From contig JAKSXM010000137.1 in the NCBI GenBank assembly GCA_022575985.1, positions 11,178,001 to 11,242,000 on the forward strand: a stretch of DNA of 64,000 bases, read 5' to 3'. The translations under genes were made by a program, and so were the position numbers. Below are positions 45,905-56,639 of the stretch, piece after piece. The number at the start of each line of letters is the position of its first letter. The first letter of the stretch is position 1. The DNA is from Anagrus nilaparvatae (taxonomy: Eukaryota; Arthropoda; Insecta; Hymenoptera; Mymaridae). Under the pieces are notes generated by a model. The model was not told the DNA's origin and did no database searches. It saw only the letters and a program-made list of their open reading frames with translations.

Positions 45905-47265
45905 ACTAATTCTATCACCGCCGTTTAGCCGATAAAAACCGGTTTGATAACGAAACCTATACATTTTTACAAATTAATTAACTGTTTTAAATACATGTTA
46001 TTTTACATTTTATAAACGCTAAATTGTTTTTGGAGTTTTGGATTTTAGCCCATGTTCAGAATTTTATCAGTTAAGAGTCGGAAAAACTAAAAAACTGTCA
46101 AAAATATTTCCTAAGATCCTGGGTGAGTATTGGCCTGGAAGTCTAATTTCATCGGGAATCAGAAAGTTTTTTGACAAATTGTTTGATGGAACTACTTACA
46201 CTAAGCGTGGCTACATGGGCCAAATCACTATGTTTATCCGGCAATAGCCTTTCTCAAAACATTTTTCAAAGAGAATAATTCTAAATCATTCTAAAATTTT
46301 GCAATTAATTAAAAATATCCTTACTTACCATATTGACTACAAGCTTGAAAAATGAACTATAACGCTGAAATGTATCATGTTATGCTTTATAATTTTTTTT
46401 ATTGAAGTATAAATAGCGAACGTATAAACTCTCACGTTATTACGTATTTTAAAAAAACATAAAAATAGACCATATAATACTTGTCATCTTTTTTTCACGA
46501 CCGATAATTTACAGTGAAGCATGAAGGTTTATAATATATAATATATAATAAACGCGTGTATTTTTCTAAATTACCATTATTATTATTAAATTTTCCTTGA
46601 CTTTGTATATAATATGAGTAGGCATACCATTTTTTTTCAAGCCTTGAAATTATTGTTTATTAAATTTATAAATCAATAAGATAATAATTATTTTTTTATA
46701 TACAGGCTTTATATGATTTTAATTAAATTAAATTATTATTTTTATCAGAATAGAAGTATATATAATAAATTTATATATGTATAAATGTAACAAAAGTTTA
46801 AATAAAGTTATAAATTAGTAAATAAATAAAATTATAAATATTTTTTAATCTAATATTCACTGAATAGAAATAAATTTTCAAAAGATAAATAATTGTACTT
46901 GCTTCTTTTTTTAATTTAAGCTTTTACACAATTTTTAAAATCAAATTTTAAGTTATTATTAATTTATTTTGTTGTGTATTAAAATTTAGAGATATATAAA
47001 CTCCCAATTATTAGCAGGTTTATTTTTTTACGCTAAAAATTCGGCTTCTTTCTTGAAAAACTGGACCATTACATTTGCTTGCTTTTTAATTTTCTAAAAA
47101 TCTATTATATAAAAAAGTATTTTATAAAACACCTGATAATAACGGAAATTAATTTAATTCACCGATACTCTAATATGTAATCCAAAATATTACCTTGTTA
47201 TTTTTTAAAAATTCAAAAATTTACCCTGTTATTAAAGTTAAGTTATAAGACTCTGTGATTTAAAA
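45905..47265. other. AT-rich sequence without recognised gene
   Basis: A 69-residue frame at 46038-46244 is less AT-rich than its surroundings ('attggcctggaagtctaatt') and contains ILGEYWPGSLISSGIRKFF. It could be an element or exon fragment, but I do not recognise it. The rest is A/T tracts. Confidence 0.3.
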
Positions 47266-47269
47266 GCGC

Positions 47270-49545
47270 TAAAGTCGCGTATTAGTACTTTGACTTGTAA
47301 TAATAAGGTTAAGAAACTTGGGATAACTTCGATTTAGGGATTTGAAAAAATGCGGATTTAGGGAATCAGAATAGTTTTGGTTAAGTAACTTAACATCTAC
47401 TAAACGTGATAATTACAAATTATAAAAATAGCAAGTTGTATTGTATCGTTGCGTAACATTCGCATTATACTTATACTCCAGTCAAAATACGGGTTTGGTT
47501 GTATTTTTACTGGCGAACATGAGATTTGCTTTCCTATACGTTTTTTGGGTCGCTGAATCCGAAAATCGGGGTCATTTCGTAAAGAAATGGGGGCTTCACC
47601 CTTAAATTTGCAAAAAACTACCCCAAAATGGGGTGTTTTTTACATAGTTGCAATTTGAGCGCTCAGATTGGCACCATACGGGTTTTTTGTGTCGCTGATC
47701 AAGAATTTTGACTCATTTTTCATAAATAATTAAAATTTCACCCCTAAATTGGCTAAAATTACCCCCGAAAAGGGGGTGTTTTTGCTACTTTCGCACTTTG
47801 AGCAACCAGGATATGTCCATATAGGTTTTTTGGGTCGCTGATTAAGAATTTCGACTTATTTTTCATAAATAATTAAAATTTCACCCCTAAATTGGCTAAA
47901 ACTACCCCATAAAAGGGGTGTTTTTGCTATTCGGGCACTTTGAGCATCCAGGATATGTCCAAATAGGTTTTTCGGGTCGCTAATCAAGAATTTCGACTTA
48001 TTTTTCATATATATTCAATATTTCACCCTTAAAATAGCTAAAACTACCCCTGAATTCGGGTCGCTAATCAAGAATTTTTATTTTTTTTTCATAAATATTC
48101 ATCGATAATGGACATGGAACACGATTAATTACTTGTTTTATATGTTTTTAACTATATGTTTTTAGTCATATGTTATTTATTATACTTTTCTGTTTGAAAC
48201 TTCTCGTTTCTCTTATCAACACTCTTGTACAACATTTTACATTAATAAATGATTTTATGGAGCATGCATTAAAAAAAAAAAAAAATTTAAGTGTAATTTA
48301 TTCATTTTTACCTTCACTATAATAATTTATTTTTCAGGTAAGTATTAATTTTTTATACAAAAATAACAAATTTTTATTGATCAGCGGCCCAGGGACCTGA
48401 ATGGACATATTCAGGATGCTCAAAGTGTAAAAGTTCCAAAAAAACACTTTTTAGGAGTAGTTTTAGCTGTTTTATGGGTGAAATATTTTATATTTATGAA
48501 AAAGGAGTCGAAATTCTTGATTAAAGACCCAAAAAACCTATATATATAATATATCCTGGATGCACAAAGTGCGAAAATAGCAAAAACACCCTTCTAAGGG
48601 ATAGTTTTAGCTATTTTAAGGGTGAAATATTGAACATTTATGAAAAGTAAGTCAAAATTCTTGATTAGCGACCCAAAAAACCTGTATGGACATATCCTTG
48701 ATGCACAAAGTGCCCAAATAGCAAAAACACCCCTTTTAGGAGTAGTTTTAGCTATTTTAAGGGTGAAATATTGAATATTTATGAAAAATAAGTCGAAATT
48801 CTTGATTAGCGACCCGAAAAACCTATATGGACATATCCTGGTTGCTCAAAGTGCCCGAATAGCAAAAACACCCCTTTTAGGGGGTAATTTTAGCCAATTT
48901 AGGGGTGAAATTTTAATTATTTATGAAAAATGAGTCGAAATTCTTGATTAGCGACCCGAAAAACTTATATGGACATATCCTGGATGCTCAAAGTGCCCGA
49001 ATAGCAAAAACACCCCTTTTAGGGGGTAGTTTTAGCCAATTTAGGGATGAAATTTTAATTATTTATGAAAAATAAGTCGGAATTCTTAATCAGCGACCCA
49101 AAAAACCTATATGGACATATCCTGGTTGCTCAAAGTGCGAAAGTAGCAAAAACACCCCCTTTTCGGGGGTAATTTTAGCCAATTTAGGGGTGAAATTTTA
49201 ATTATTTATGAAAAATGAGTCAAAATTCTTGATCAGCGACACAAAAAACCCGTATGGTGCCAATCTGAGTGCTCAAATTGCAACTATGTAAAAAACACCC
49301 CATTTTGGGGTAGTTTTTTGCAAATTTAAGGGTGAAGCCCCCATTTCTTTACGAAATGACCCCGATTTTCGGATTCAGCGACCCAAAAAACGTATAGGAA
49401 AGCAAATCTCATGTTCGCCAGTAAAAATACAACCCCCCCCCCCCGTATTTTGACTGGAGTATTAGCCTTCAGCTGGAAGTAAACATGTTCCATGCATTTA
49501 GGTTGTGTTTACCTAAACTGGTTATAAGTTTTTTTGTAAATAGTA
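47270..49545 (+). repeat. TTAACATGGAACATG repeat family, copy B, interrupted
   Basis: Left part 47270-47474 ('gaatcagaatagttttggtt', 'gataattacaaattataaaa', 'gcgtaacattcgcattatac') and right part 49461-49545 ('agcctt', 'agtaaacatgttccatgcat') rejoin exactly like copies A and C. The 1986-bp repeat-armed foldback lies between them. Confidence 0.85.
47471..49464. mobile_element. Repeat-armed foldback element, copy 3, complete, TTA duplication
   Basis: Termini TACTCCAGTCAAAATACGGG (left, 47474) and the inverse TGACTGGAGTA (right, 49461), with C/G runs just inside the right end. The flanking trinucleotide is TTA on both sides. Left-arm units fall at about 47549, 47690, 47830 and 47968 (~140 bp apart). 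Inverted right-arm units fall at about 48525, 48667, 48808, 48951, 49094, 49235 and 49377. The centre (about 48090-48380) is unique AT-rich DNA. Arms are unequal, 4 units against 7. There is no transposase. A TTA (TWA) duplication suggests PIF/Harbinger-type mobilisation, an inference. Confidence 0.9.
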
Positions 49546-49673
49546 AAACTTCAAATCGACAGCAGTTTTGATTGTTACAGAAATTTAAAAATTACTGAGA
49601 TATTTCTGATATTTTTGTTAATTTAATTTACTCTGGTGCAAGAACTTTGAATGAATAGTACGTTAATTTTTGT

Positions 49674-49689
49674 GGCCCTGAAAAGGTCC
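49674..49689 (-). promoter_or_regulatory. Histone-type 3' stem-loop, one stem mismatch
   Basis: On the minus strand GGACCTTTTCAGGGCC followed by AC. It has a six-base stem with one A/G mismatch and a TTTC loop, the size and form bound by SLBP in replication-dependent histone mRNAs. Pairs outwardly with 50079-50094. Confidence 0.6.
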
Positions 49690-50078
49690 GGTTGGCTTTG
49701 CTTTGTAAGTTCTCACTCAAATATTCTCTCACCTATATTTAAATAAAGTCATTTACTCACATGCGCACTCATATACACAAAATACTAGAAAATACCTGGT
49801 GACTCTGAAAGTCCTAGTCCGGCCTGCAACCTGCAGCCGACGGCAGCCCTAGCGGCTGAACTGAGGTACACTAGGCGTCCAGAGGTTACAACAATGACCT
49901 CGAGCTTGGCCAAACCACACAGAGGAACCAAATACATTCAATATCCCTTTCGTGCACACACGCACAACAGCTTTCCTCGAGAACAGCAACGACAAAGCGA
50001 AAAATGATAGCAGGAATAGCTGCTATTCCAACGAGAAAAAAAAAAGAATCGACGAGTTGGCAAAGATGGATTTCAATC
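49690..50078. other. Segment bounded by outward histone-type stem-loops, locus A
   Basis: 390 bp of clearly less AT-rich DNA between two diverging stem-loops. Core-histone genes often occur as divergent pairs sharing a promoter, each ending in such a stem-loop. Here no histone coding sequence lies between. 'tatatttaaataaagtc' (about 49732) could be a TATA region. Near the right end 'aacgagaaaaaaaaaagaat' would read as a basic stretch. It may be a deleted histone pair or an element that carries histone 3' ends. Confidence 0.4.
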
Positions 50079-50094
50079 GGCCCTTTTCAGGGCC
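50079..50094 (+). promoter_or_regulatory. Histone-type 3' stem-loop, perfect
   Basis: GGCCCTTTTCAGGGCC, preceded by 'ttcaatc' and followed by 'atcaa'. Six-base perfect stem and TTTC loop. Confidence 0.7.
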
Positions 50095-50099
50095 ATCAA

Positions 50100-50524
50100 T
50101 TTTTTCTATAAAGTAAAACATCTTGCCGAATTAATCTTTTACAAGTTTTTAATATTGTTTTACAATTAAATAATGCTTTACCTCCAGGCGTCTGTGTGCA
50201 TGAACTAGTCGTCCCCTAAAGCCTTTTCTTAGCTAGAGGAGAATACCAGCTTACGCATAACCCTGGGGTTTCTTAACTTAAGTATCCTGATCCCTATGCC
50301 TTTCGTACCCTCTCGCATGGTATGGATGGCCTGTTTATTAAAATTTCTTTCGCTCGCATTGCTCGGGCCTTGCGGACTCTTGCAGTAGCTTTGGAATCAT
50401 CTTATTTATAACTATTATTTAGTATTTTTATTTTATAATCTAACAATTTTCATCAGGTATTCAATACAAAATTATATTTTTAACACTGCTTGTTTTCTGA
50501 ATCTGCAGAGTGACTCAACTTTAT
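50100..50524. other. Unassigned segment, partly less AT-rich
   Basis: 50180-50400 has a mixed composition ('ctcgcattgctcgggccttg') that suggests old element or gene remnant. No frame or RNA recognised. Confidence 0.35.
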
Positions 50525-50945
50525 TAACATAAAACATGTTTATAGGTAGGAAGTATCTCAGAACTTGAAAATTAAGGGGGAGGGGTCAAATGACACTTAG
50601 AATAATTTCAATTTATGGACATTGAAAAATCTAGACTTAGAGACTTAGTATAATTCAGGTTTAGGGACTTATAATCATTCAGGTTCAGGGACTTGGAATA
50701 ATTCAGGTTTAGGGACTTGAAATAATATCGATTAAGGGACTTAGAATATTTAAGGTTTAGGCAAATCAAAATAGTTTGGGTTTAGAATCTTAACATTTAG
50801 TAAAGGTGATAATTACAAATTATAAAATTAGCAAATTAAATTCTAGTTACATAACATTTGCATTATACCTAGCCCTCACCTGAAAGTAAACATGTTCCAT
50901 GCATTTAGGTTATGTTTACACAAACCGGTTATGAGTCTTTTACTT
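50525..50945 (+). repeat. TTAACATGGAACATG repeat family, copy C, uninterrupted
   Basis: About 420 bp. Begins ATTAACATAAAACATG with a G-run, then six or so ~25-bp tandem words of the type 'ggtttagggacttggaataa' (50640-50770), then 'gataattacaaattataaaa', 'cataacatttgcattatacc' and CATGTTCCATGCATTTAGG. This intact copy serves as the empty site for copies A and B. Confidence 0.85.
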
Positions 50946-50949
50946 TATG

Positions 50950-51790
50950 GTATCCTAAGAGTTTGTGTCATAAGCAAACGTATCCGACTTCTAGAATTTT
51001 AAAATGAACAATTAAACTAATTAATATTATGCCCACTTTGGAAACGTATTTTGTTCAATGTATCTTATTTAGGAGCCTTGAAAATCGATTTTAATTTTTT
51101 CTGCAACTTCTTTTATATACTAGAATATTTTTATAGACAAAAAATCCTATAAAATTGTAAAAACAAACATAATAAAGAATAGGTATAAGTAACAGGTTTT
51201 CAAGTAAACATCAGAGAAAATAGGTAGATATTACTAATAATTGTATTTGTTGACCTATGTGGGTTAATTCAATCAATGATCAGAAAATAAAAGTTATACA
51301 TCTCCAACACAATATAAACTGTTGTATTCTGGAAAGTGAATAGATAATATATGCACCTTTATGTATGTATATATTTTATATATGCACAAAGCAAGTTACT
51401 TACGCATGAGATAATTAATATTAAAGAGGATTATATTAATTGTGTCAAAAGCATCAACAAATAATTTAATAAAGCTATTTTACATGTTTAATATGTATGG
51501 TCTTTAAGCTGATGAAATTTAAATATTGTAATACACAATATGGAATTTAATTTTGGAAATTTTCTTATTTTTCAATAAATTTTATGATTTTTCCTAACAA
51601 TCGAAACTCGTGAAATAACATTTGGTTTCCAGGTGGACTCTCTAAAACTGACTTATATATCAAGAAGGGGTTCCATTATCACCAATATGGTACTTTAAAA
51701 TTTTTTAGCTCCCTGGGTGCAAAACTCCCCGTGTTATACCCATAAATTTACTATTAGGGCAATATCCAAAAAGTATTCGGACTTTAATAC
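50950..51790. other. AT-rich sequence without recognisable gene
   Basis: No element ends or coding frame recognised. Confidence 0.4.
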
Positions 51791-51793
51791 TAT

Positions 51794-52005
51794 CCCATGT
51801 AAAAAGATTAAGCTTACCGAAAGCTTAATTTTGGGTGAGCTTCCTCGTAAGCTTACTTAATCTAAAAAACTTATTAAATTAACCTATTTTTCGAAATTTT
51901 TTTTTAATTAATAAGCTTTTATAGGTTAATTAAGCTTACTTCGGTAAGCTTACAGTAAGCTTACCCGAAATTAAGCTTACGCTAAGCTTAATCTTTTTAC
52001 GTGGG
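51794..52005. mobile_element. Palindromic MITE rich in AAGCTTA
   Basis: CCCATGTAAAAAGATTAAGC at the left and its inverse 'gcttaatctttttacgtggg' at the right, 212 bp. Inside are many TAAGCTTA words, themselves palindromic. A partial copy occurs at about 10632-10680. Confidence 0.85.
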
Positions 52006-52009
52006 GTAT

Positions 52010-52515
52010 ATTTTCTAGGCCTTAAAATCGTGCCTTAAAACTCATTTTTTAACATAAATTTTTTTAAAATATAACCATCAGATTAATATATAAATCTGTA
52101 TTGTGTAAATTTCTATTGTGATATATTTTATTAATATGTGTATATTTTTTTAATCTTATAATTCTAAAGAATTAATAATTTTTTCATAAAATAAAATTAA
52201 ATGTGAAAGAATATAATATATAACACATAATAAAATACCCATACATAGATAATCTGATTAAAAATGTAGCTTAAATACTTAATAAATTAATGAATGTTAG
52301 TAAAGATATTAATTTTCTCTTGCGTAAAAACTTATATTTTAAATTTTCAATATAATAATACGTAATTTTGTGTTTTAATACTCAATCGAAAATCTATGCT
52401 ATATATAAATGGACGATTCTTTTTAAATTTGGCCATTACTGAATGTTTTAAAATTGTTTCAATGTAGAATAAAGTAGATTTTCTCTACTTGGTGTGAAAC
52501 GGATCTAAGTTTATA
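52010..52515. other. AT-rich sequence without recognisable gene
   Basis: No element ends or coding frame recognised. Confidence 0.4.
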
Positions 52516-52517
52516 TA

Positions 52518-52664
52518 CACTGTAAAAAGTAACTTTCTTATATTAACAAAAAAATTAGAACATTTTCGAAAAATTGGTAAATTTTGAAAATTTTTGTAAA
52601 TATTCGAAAAAAATCGTATATTTACTAAATTTAGTATATTAACAAAAAATTCGAGTATTCTCGA
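52518..52664. mobile_element. Left half of a CACTGTAAAAAG MITE
   Basis: CACTGTAAAAAGTAACTT after TA. The matching interior runs to the central CGAGTATTCTCG, then stops abruptly where a fragment of another family begins. Confidence 0.85.
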
Positions 52665-52796
52665 ATGGATCCTGTAATCCGTGATCAGTGACCAAAAAAC
52701 CCAGAATGATCTAATCTAAAAACTCAAAGTGCGAATATTTAAAAAACGCCTCGAAACTAAACACCCTAAAATGCAATTTAACTGGAGTATATCTGG
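52665..52796. mobile_element. Right-end fragment of the repeat-armed foldback family
   Basis: 'gatcagtgaccaaaaaaccc' and 'ctcaaagtgcgaatatttaa', then terminus AACTGGAGTA. It represents one decayed unit plus the end, joined to the half MITE. Confidence 0.7.
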
Positions 52797-52799
52797 TTT

Positions 52800-53420
52800 T
52801 TTCTGTTTTAAATAGTAACAACTTTTATGACAAACAAATTTTTTAATATTTGAAAAAAATTTTTGGCAGCAGGAGGTGGCTTAATTTATAAAGAATCGAC
52901 CACATATTAACAGTATGTTCATATAATATTGCTCAGATATTCTTGTCATATTGGATTAAATCCTTCTCTGATTTACTTTGACAAATTCAAATGACCTGAT
53001 ATTATATTCCATTAATTTTAGCTGACAAAAAAATAACGTATTTAATATATTATGGTTTATGCAGTTAATTAAAATTTTGTCGATATTTTTTACTACGTAG
53101 GTAGGTATATTCTTTCGAAACATGTATTTTATTTCAATTTTCACTATAAAAAATTCAAATAATGAAATTTAAAAAAAAAAGAAACAAAATAAATTGCAGA
53201 GGTTTTGAAGTGAATTTATACAATATATATTTTAAGTCAAAGAACGTTTTTTATTATGAAAAAAAAAGCTTTTTAAGGATTCAGTATTTATCTCACTATA
53301 CTTTTTTAAATATGTATGTCAAACCAAAGCATGCAAAAAGGAACTCTTAATTTTGCCAAAGTCTTGTTTATAAATATTGTAGAGATAGTTAGGTCGATAT
53401 TTACTAGAAATGGAAAGAAA
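52800..53420. other. AT-rich sequence without recognisable gene
   Basis: No domain-bearing frame. Confidence 0.4.
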
Positions 53421-53422
53421 TA

Positions 53423-53640
53423 GTATATTACGGTCCTAGGCCAGAAAAATAAAGAATGGCCAAAATCGCACGTAAATTGTAAACGTAAATCGTAAAACGT
53501 AAATCGATGGTAAACTGCGATTTGGGTCATTCTTTGTTTATGGCCGAGAATTGTACAAAATTTTTTTGCGACTGTGGCGAGAAGATACGTCTTTGCCGGA
53601 CGCGCAGCGGGGACTTTCGGGCCACAGTACAAAAAAAATT
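53423..53640. mobile_element. CAAATCGCA/AAAGAATG hairpin MITE, interrupted by a LINE
   Basis: 'agtatattacggtcctaggc' + 'cagaaaaataaagaatggcc' with inverse 'ctgcgatttgggtcattctt' + 'tgtttatggcc'. The centre has an expanded 'cgtaaatcgtaaa' repeat (53471-53505). The tail 53560-53640 includes 'ggacgcgcag', also seen at 1134-1143. Confidence 0.7.
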
Positions 53641-53662
53641 TTTTAATTAAAAAAATAGTTTA

Positions 53663-54937
53663 TTGTACACAAAGAGCCTAGATTACCTCTATCGAAGATA
53701 TAGACGTAAACGCTGTCAGCCCCGCCTGGAAGCCTTTCGCGGCTTTAGAGATTCACTGAACGATAAAATTTCTACGGCAAAAATTCGATTTTTCTCAGAT
53801 AAACTATCTACAAATAACCCTCCCGCCATCATCTGGAAAGAATTAGAACATTTAGGTCTCACCAGTCCTTCCACCATTACAAAACCCCGCTTTTCCCCCA
53901 ACGATCATAACAAATATTTTTTGTCCACTCAAAACTCTGCCCCCACTCTTCACCCTAAAGTTCCTCCAGCAGACCATAACCGTCCACCCTTCAAATTCTC
54001 AAATATCACTCTAGATAACTTAAATTGCGCCTTTACGCAATTTTCAACTAAGTCTAAAGGTCCGGATGATATCTCTCTAGAAGTACTTAAACTCTGCCTC
54101 CCAGCACTATCTAGAGTATTCGTGTCTCTTTTCAACAAATCAATTATCCTAAAGAAATTTCCGTCTGCCTGGAAGCATAGCCACATTATTCCAGTAGATA
54201 AAATACCTAATCCTCTCTCTCTCAGTGATTACCGCCCTATCTCCCTTCTATCAATTCTCTCAAAAATCTTTCAAAAAATTTTACACAATCAACTATCTCA
54301 ATATCTATCCCTTCACAAAATTCTTGATCATTTTCAATCTGGCTTTCAAAAAATCCATAGTACTCAAGCTTTACTGACTACCCTTGTTGACGATATCTGC
54401 AGAGGCTATCATGACGATAATATCACTATCCTACTAATGCTGGACCTCTCCAAGGCCTTCGATCGTGTGTCTCACGAGCTTCTACTGTCCAAGTTGTTAA
54501 GTATTGGCCTATCCAAGGACACAGTAGATTGGTTCTCGAGCTATCTCTCCAACAGAACCCAATCTGTTCTAGTAGGCAATACCACATCCTCGGCAGAAAC
54601 AGTCAAAAGTGGTGTCCCTCAATGCTCGGTTTTGGGCCCCCTATTATTCCTCATTTACATGAACGATATTGGCCCCCACATCCTCTATGCCAAAAGACTA
54701 CTTTTTGCCGATGATCTTCAAATCTACATCCAAATCCCCAAGAAAGACTACAATTTAGGGATTTCCCGTCTACAAAGCGACTTGAGGAATATTGAAACCT
54801 GGGCTTCCCAGAACAATTTCTACTTCAACAAGCAAAAAACTAATTTTATAATATTTGGCAAAAAACAGAAGAGTTTTACTTCAATAATACAACTTTTTAC
54901 TTCAGCGGTACCCACATTCCAATTACTAAATCTGTAA
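53663..54937 (+). pseudogene. LINE reverse transcriptase, main part
   Basis: A 424-residue frame. It contains an endonuclease-RT linker at 1-110, a KGPDDISLEVLK motif near 130, SDYRPISLLSILSKIFQKIL near 190, FQSGFQKIHSTQALL near 230, the first catalytic motif LLMLDLSKAFDRVSH near 255, GVPQCSVLGPLLFLIYMND near 320, and LLFADDLQIYI near 347 with both aspartates. The usual glycine of VPQGS is cysteine here, a likely damaging change. The frame is lost by an indel near 54850-54880, close to an A-run, and the rest continues in the frame of 54967-55557. RT copies element RNA at a nicked target. Confidence 0.88.
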
Positions 54938-55557
54938 AAAACCTTGGCCTTTACCTTGACTCAGACATGAGCTGGAAAACTCAAATCAATCATATGACAA
55001 AATCCCTGAATTACACTCTCTACAGGCTCAGATACTTCAAAAATTTCATCTCCCCCCCACTCCGTAGACGTTTAGTCACTTCCCTAATTTTCCCTTTCTT
55101 TGATTATGGCGCCTTTCCCATGGGCAAGCTCCTAGGGTACCAATATGACCGGCTACAAAAACTTCAAAATGCCGCAGTCAGGTATGTGTCCGACATTAAA
55201 TTTCCTGATAGGACCTCCCCTTCCAGATTAAAACTAGGCTGGCTGAACGTCAGGTTACGTCAAAAATATTTGTGCTCAGTTTACATATACAACACCCTAA
55301 ATTCTCATACTCCTTCTTATCTAAAAGAAAAAATCAATATTTATATCCCCTCAAGAGATCTACGCCCTCATCTACGCCCTCATCTCTCAGTCCCTACTTC
55401 CCAATGCTCCCAATACAATAATTCCTCCCTAGTATATATGTTAAACTTCTGGAACTCCCTCCCCAAAAATATTCGTCTCGCCCCCTCCTTAGATTCTTTC
55501 AAACAAAATATTTACCACTACCTTTTACAATATGACTCCTCCACCCGCCTCACTTAA
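54880..55557 (+). pseudogene. LINE ORF2 C-terminal part, shifted frame
   Basis: In the new frame the protein continues ITKSVKNLGLYLDSDMSW, the conserved 'VKNLGxxLD' thumb motif, through TSLIFPFFDYG, LQKLQNAAVRYV and RLRQKYLCSVY to FWNSLPKNIRLAPSLDSFK, and a stop at 55555. It is the normal C-terminal domain of CR1/Jockey-type ORF2, so the two frames form one gene broken by a single frameshift. A small tandem duplication gives 'RPHLRPHL' near 55370. Confidence 0.85.
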
Positions 55558-55924
55558 GTTTCTCTTCCTAATATTTAATAGTCCTTAGCCCTCCACCGAT
55601 TACTTCCTATTACTTCGCTACTCGCCCCCTACCCACAAACCCCAAAACCTGTATGCTAAACCCAAATCCAAAGATTCCAAATCTTTCTCTTGTAAATAGC
55701 TTGTATTTCAAATTTTTTCTTTACTAGTTTATCATTGTTTTCATTTTAAATTATAATTTATTAAAAACTTTATCTCAAATTATTTTTATTATGTATTATT
55801 AATTTTAAATTTATTTATATTGTAAATAACGTGCTCGCGCAATATTTTCTATTTATCATTGTAATTCACCATTTTGTACAATTTTGTATAAATAAACTTA
55901 TTAATCAATCAATCAATCAAAAGA

Positions 55925-56400
55925 GTCTAAAAGTTTCGACACCATCGTTATCACGTTTAATATCTAATATATCTAATGTTTTATAAACATAATAGTTATA
56001 ATATTTTCCCTGTAACCTTACAATGAGGGATTAAGTAGTATTATTTTAAATTACCTGGATATTTAATTTTTAAAATATTAATAATAATAAAAAATTTTGA
56101 ACCTTATTATTATTTTTGCCTGAATATGTATTAAGTATTTTCTAATAATCACCTAAATATTTAAGATACTCGTCTCAGTACATAAATGGTTAAGGATTTT
56201 TGTTCATTAAAAATGAAATGTTTAATAAATAATCGTAAAAGATTTTTTTCTATTAGCGGAAATTCTTTAAATATAAATTTTCATTTGTTATTTAAAAAAA
56301 CTTATAACTGGTTTGTGTGTTTACACAACCGACAAACATGTTCAGTTATAACAGTTTTAACATCCTAGTTGTAAAGTATACTCGCTAATTATTAATATTA
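55925..56400. other. AT-rich sequence with a repeat-family end
   Basis: 56300-56360 ('ataactggtttgtgtgttta', 'caaacatgttcagtt') matches the inverted right end of the TTAACATGGAACATG family. Nothing else. Confidence 0.5.
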
Positions 56401-56404
56401 ATAA

Positions 56405-56440
56405 TATATTCCCTACTACTTAGACTACTACTACTACCAC
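56405..56440. repeat. (ACT)n-type microsatellite, left
   Basis: 'actacttagactactactac' continuing to 'accactgc'. A similar tract at 59020-59050 lies on the other side of the less AT-rich block. Confidence 0.7.
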
Positions 56441-56639
56441 TGCAAGCAGCAAGGGGGCTTTCGCCTCGGCAACACGGCTTTAGACGGTCATCGATCGGGG
56501 CAGGAAAGAAGGCAACGGATGAAATTAATAAGGCCCAAACGGGTAATCATCGTTTCCGTAAAATTTCTCTTCTGGTTACCTAGTGTTTCTTTTAGCCAAT
56601 AAGAAAGAAAAAAAGAGAGTAAAATTATATGAGGTGTTC

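Larger units (their letters stand above)
53650..55921 (+). mobile_element. 5'-truncated CR1/Jockey-like LINE
   Basis: RT-bearing non-LTR element with a 3' UTR, AATAAA at 55891-55896 and an (ATCA)n tail at 55903-55921. Short-repeat tails rather than poly(A) are typical of CR1-group elements. The 5' part (ORF1, endonuclease) is missing, as usual for incomplete target-primed integration. Composition is C-rich on the plus strand and clearly less AT-rich than the host DNA, so insertion may be fairly recent. Confidence 0.85.

Noticed and set aside
49690..50078. tRNA or other small structured RNA in the GC-richer segment
   Set aside because: No cloverleaf with A and B box arrangement could be found by eye.
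50640..50770. Telomere-like TTTAGGG words
   Set aside because: They are part of a ~25-bp word in a dispersed repeat, not a tandem heptamer; the insect telomere repeat is TTAGG.
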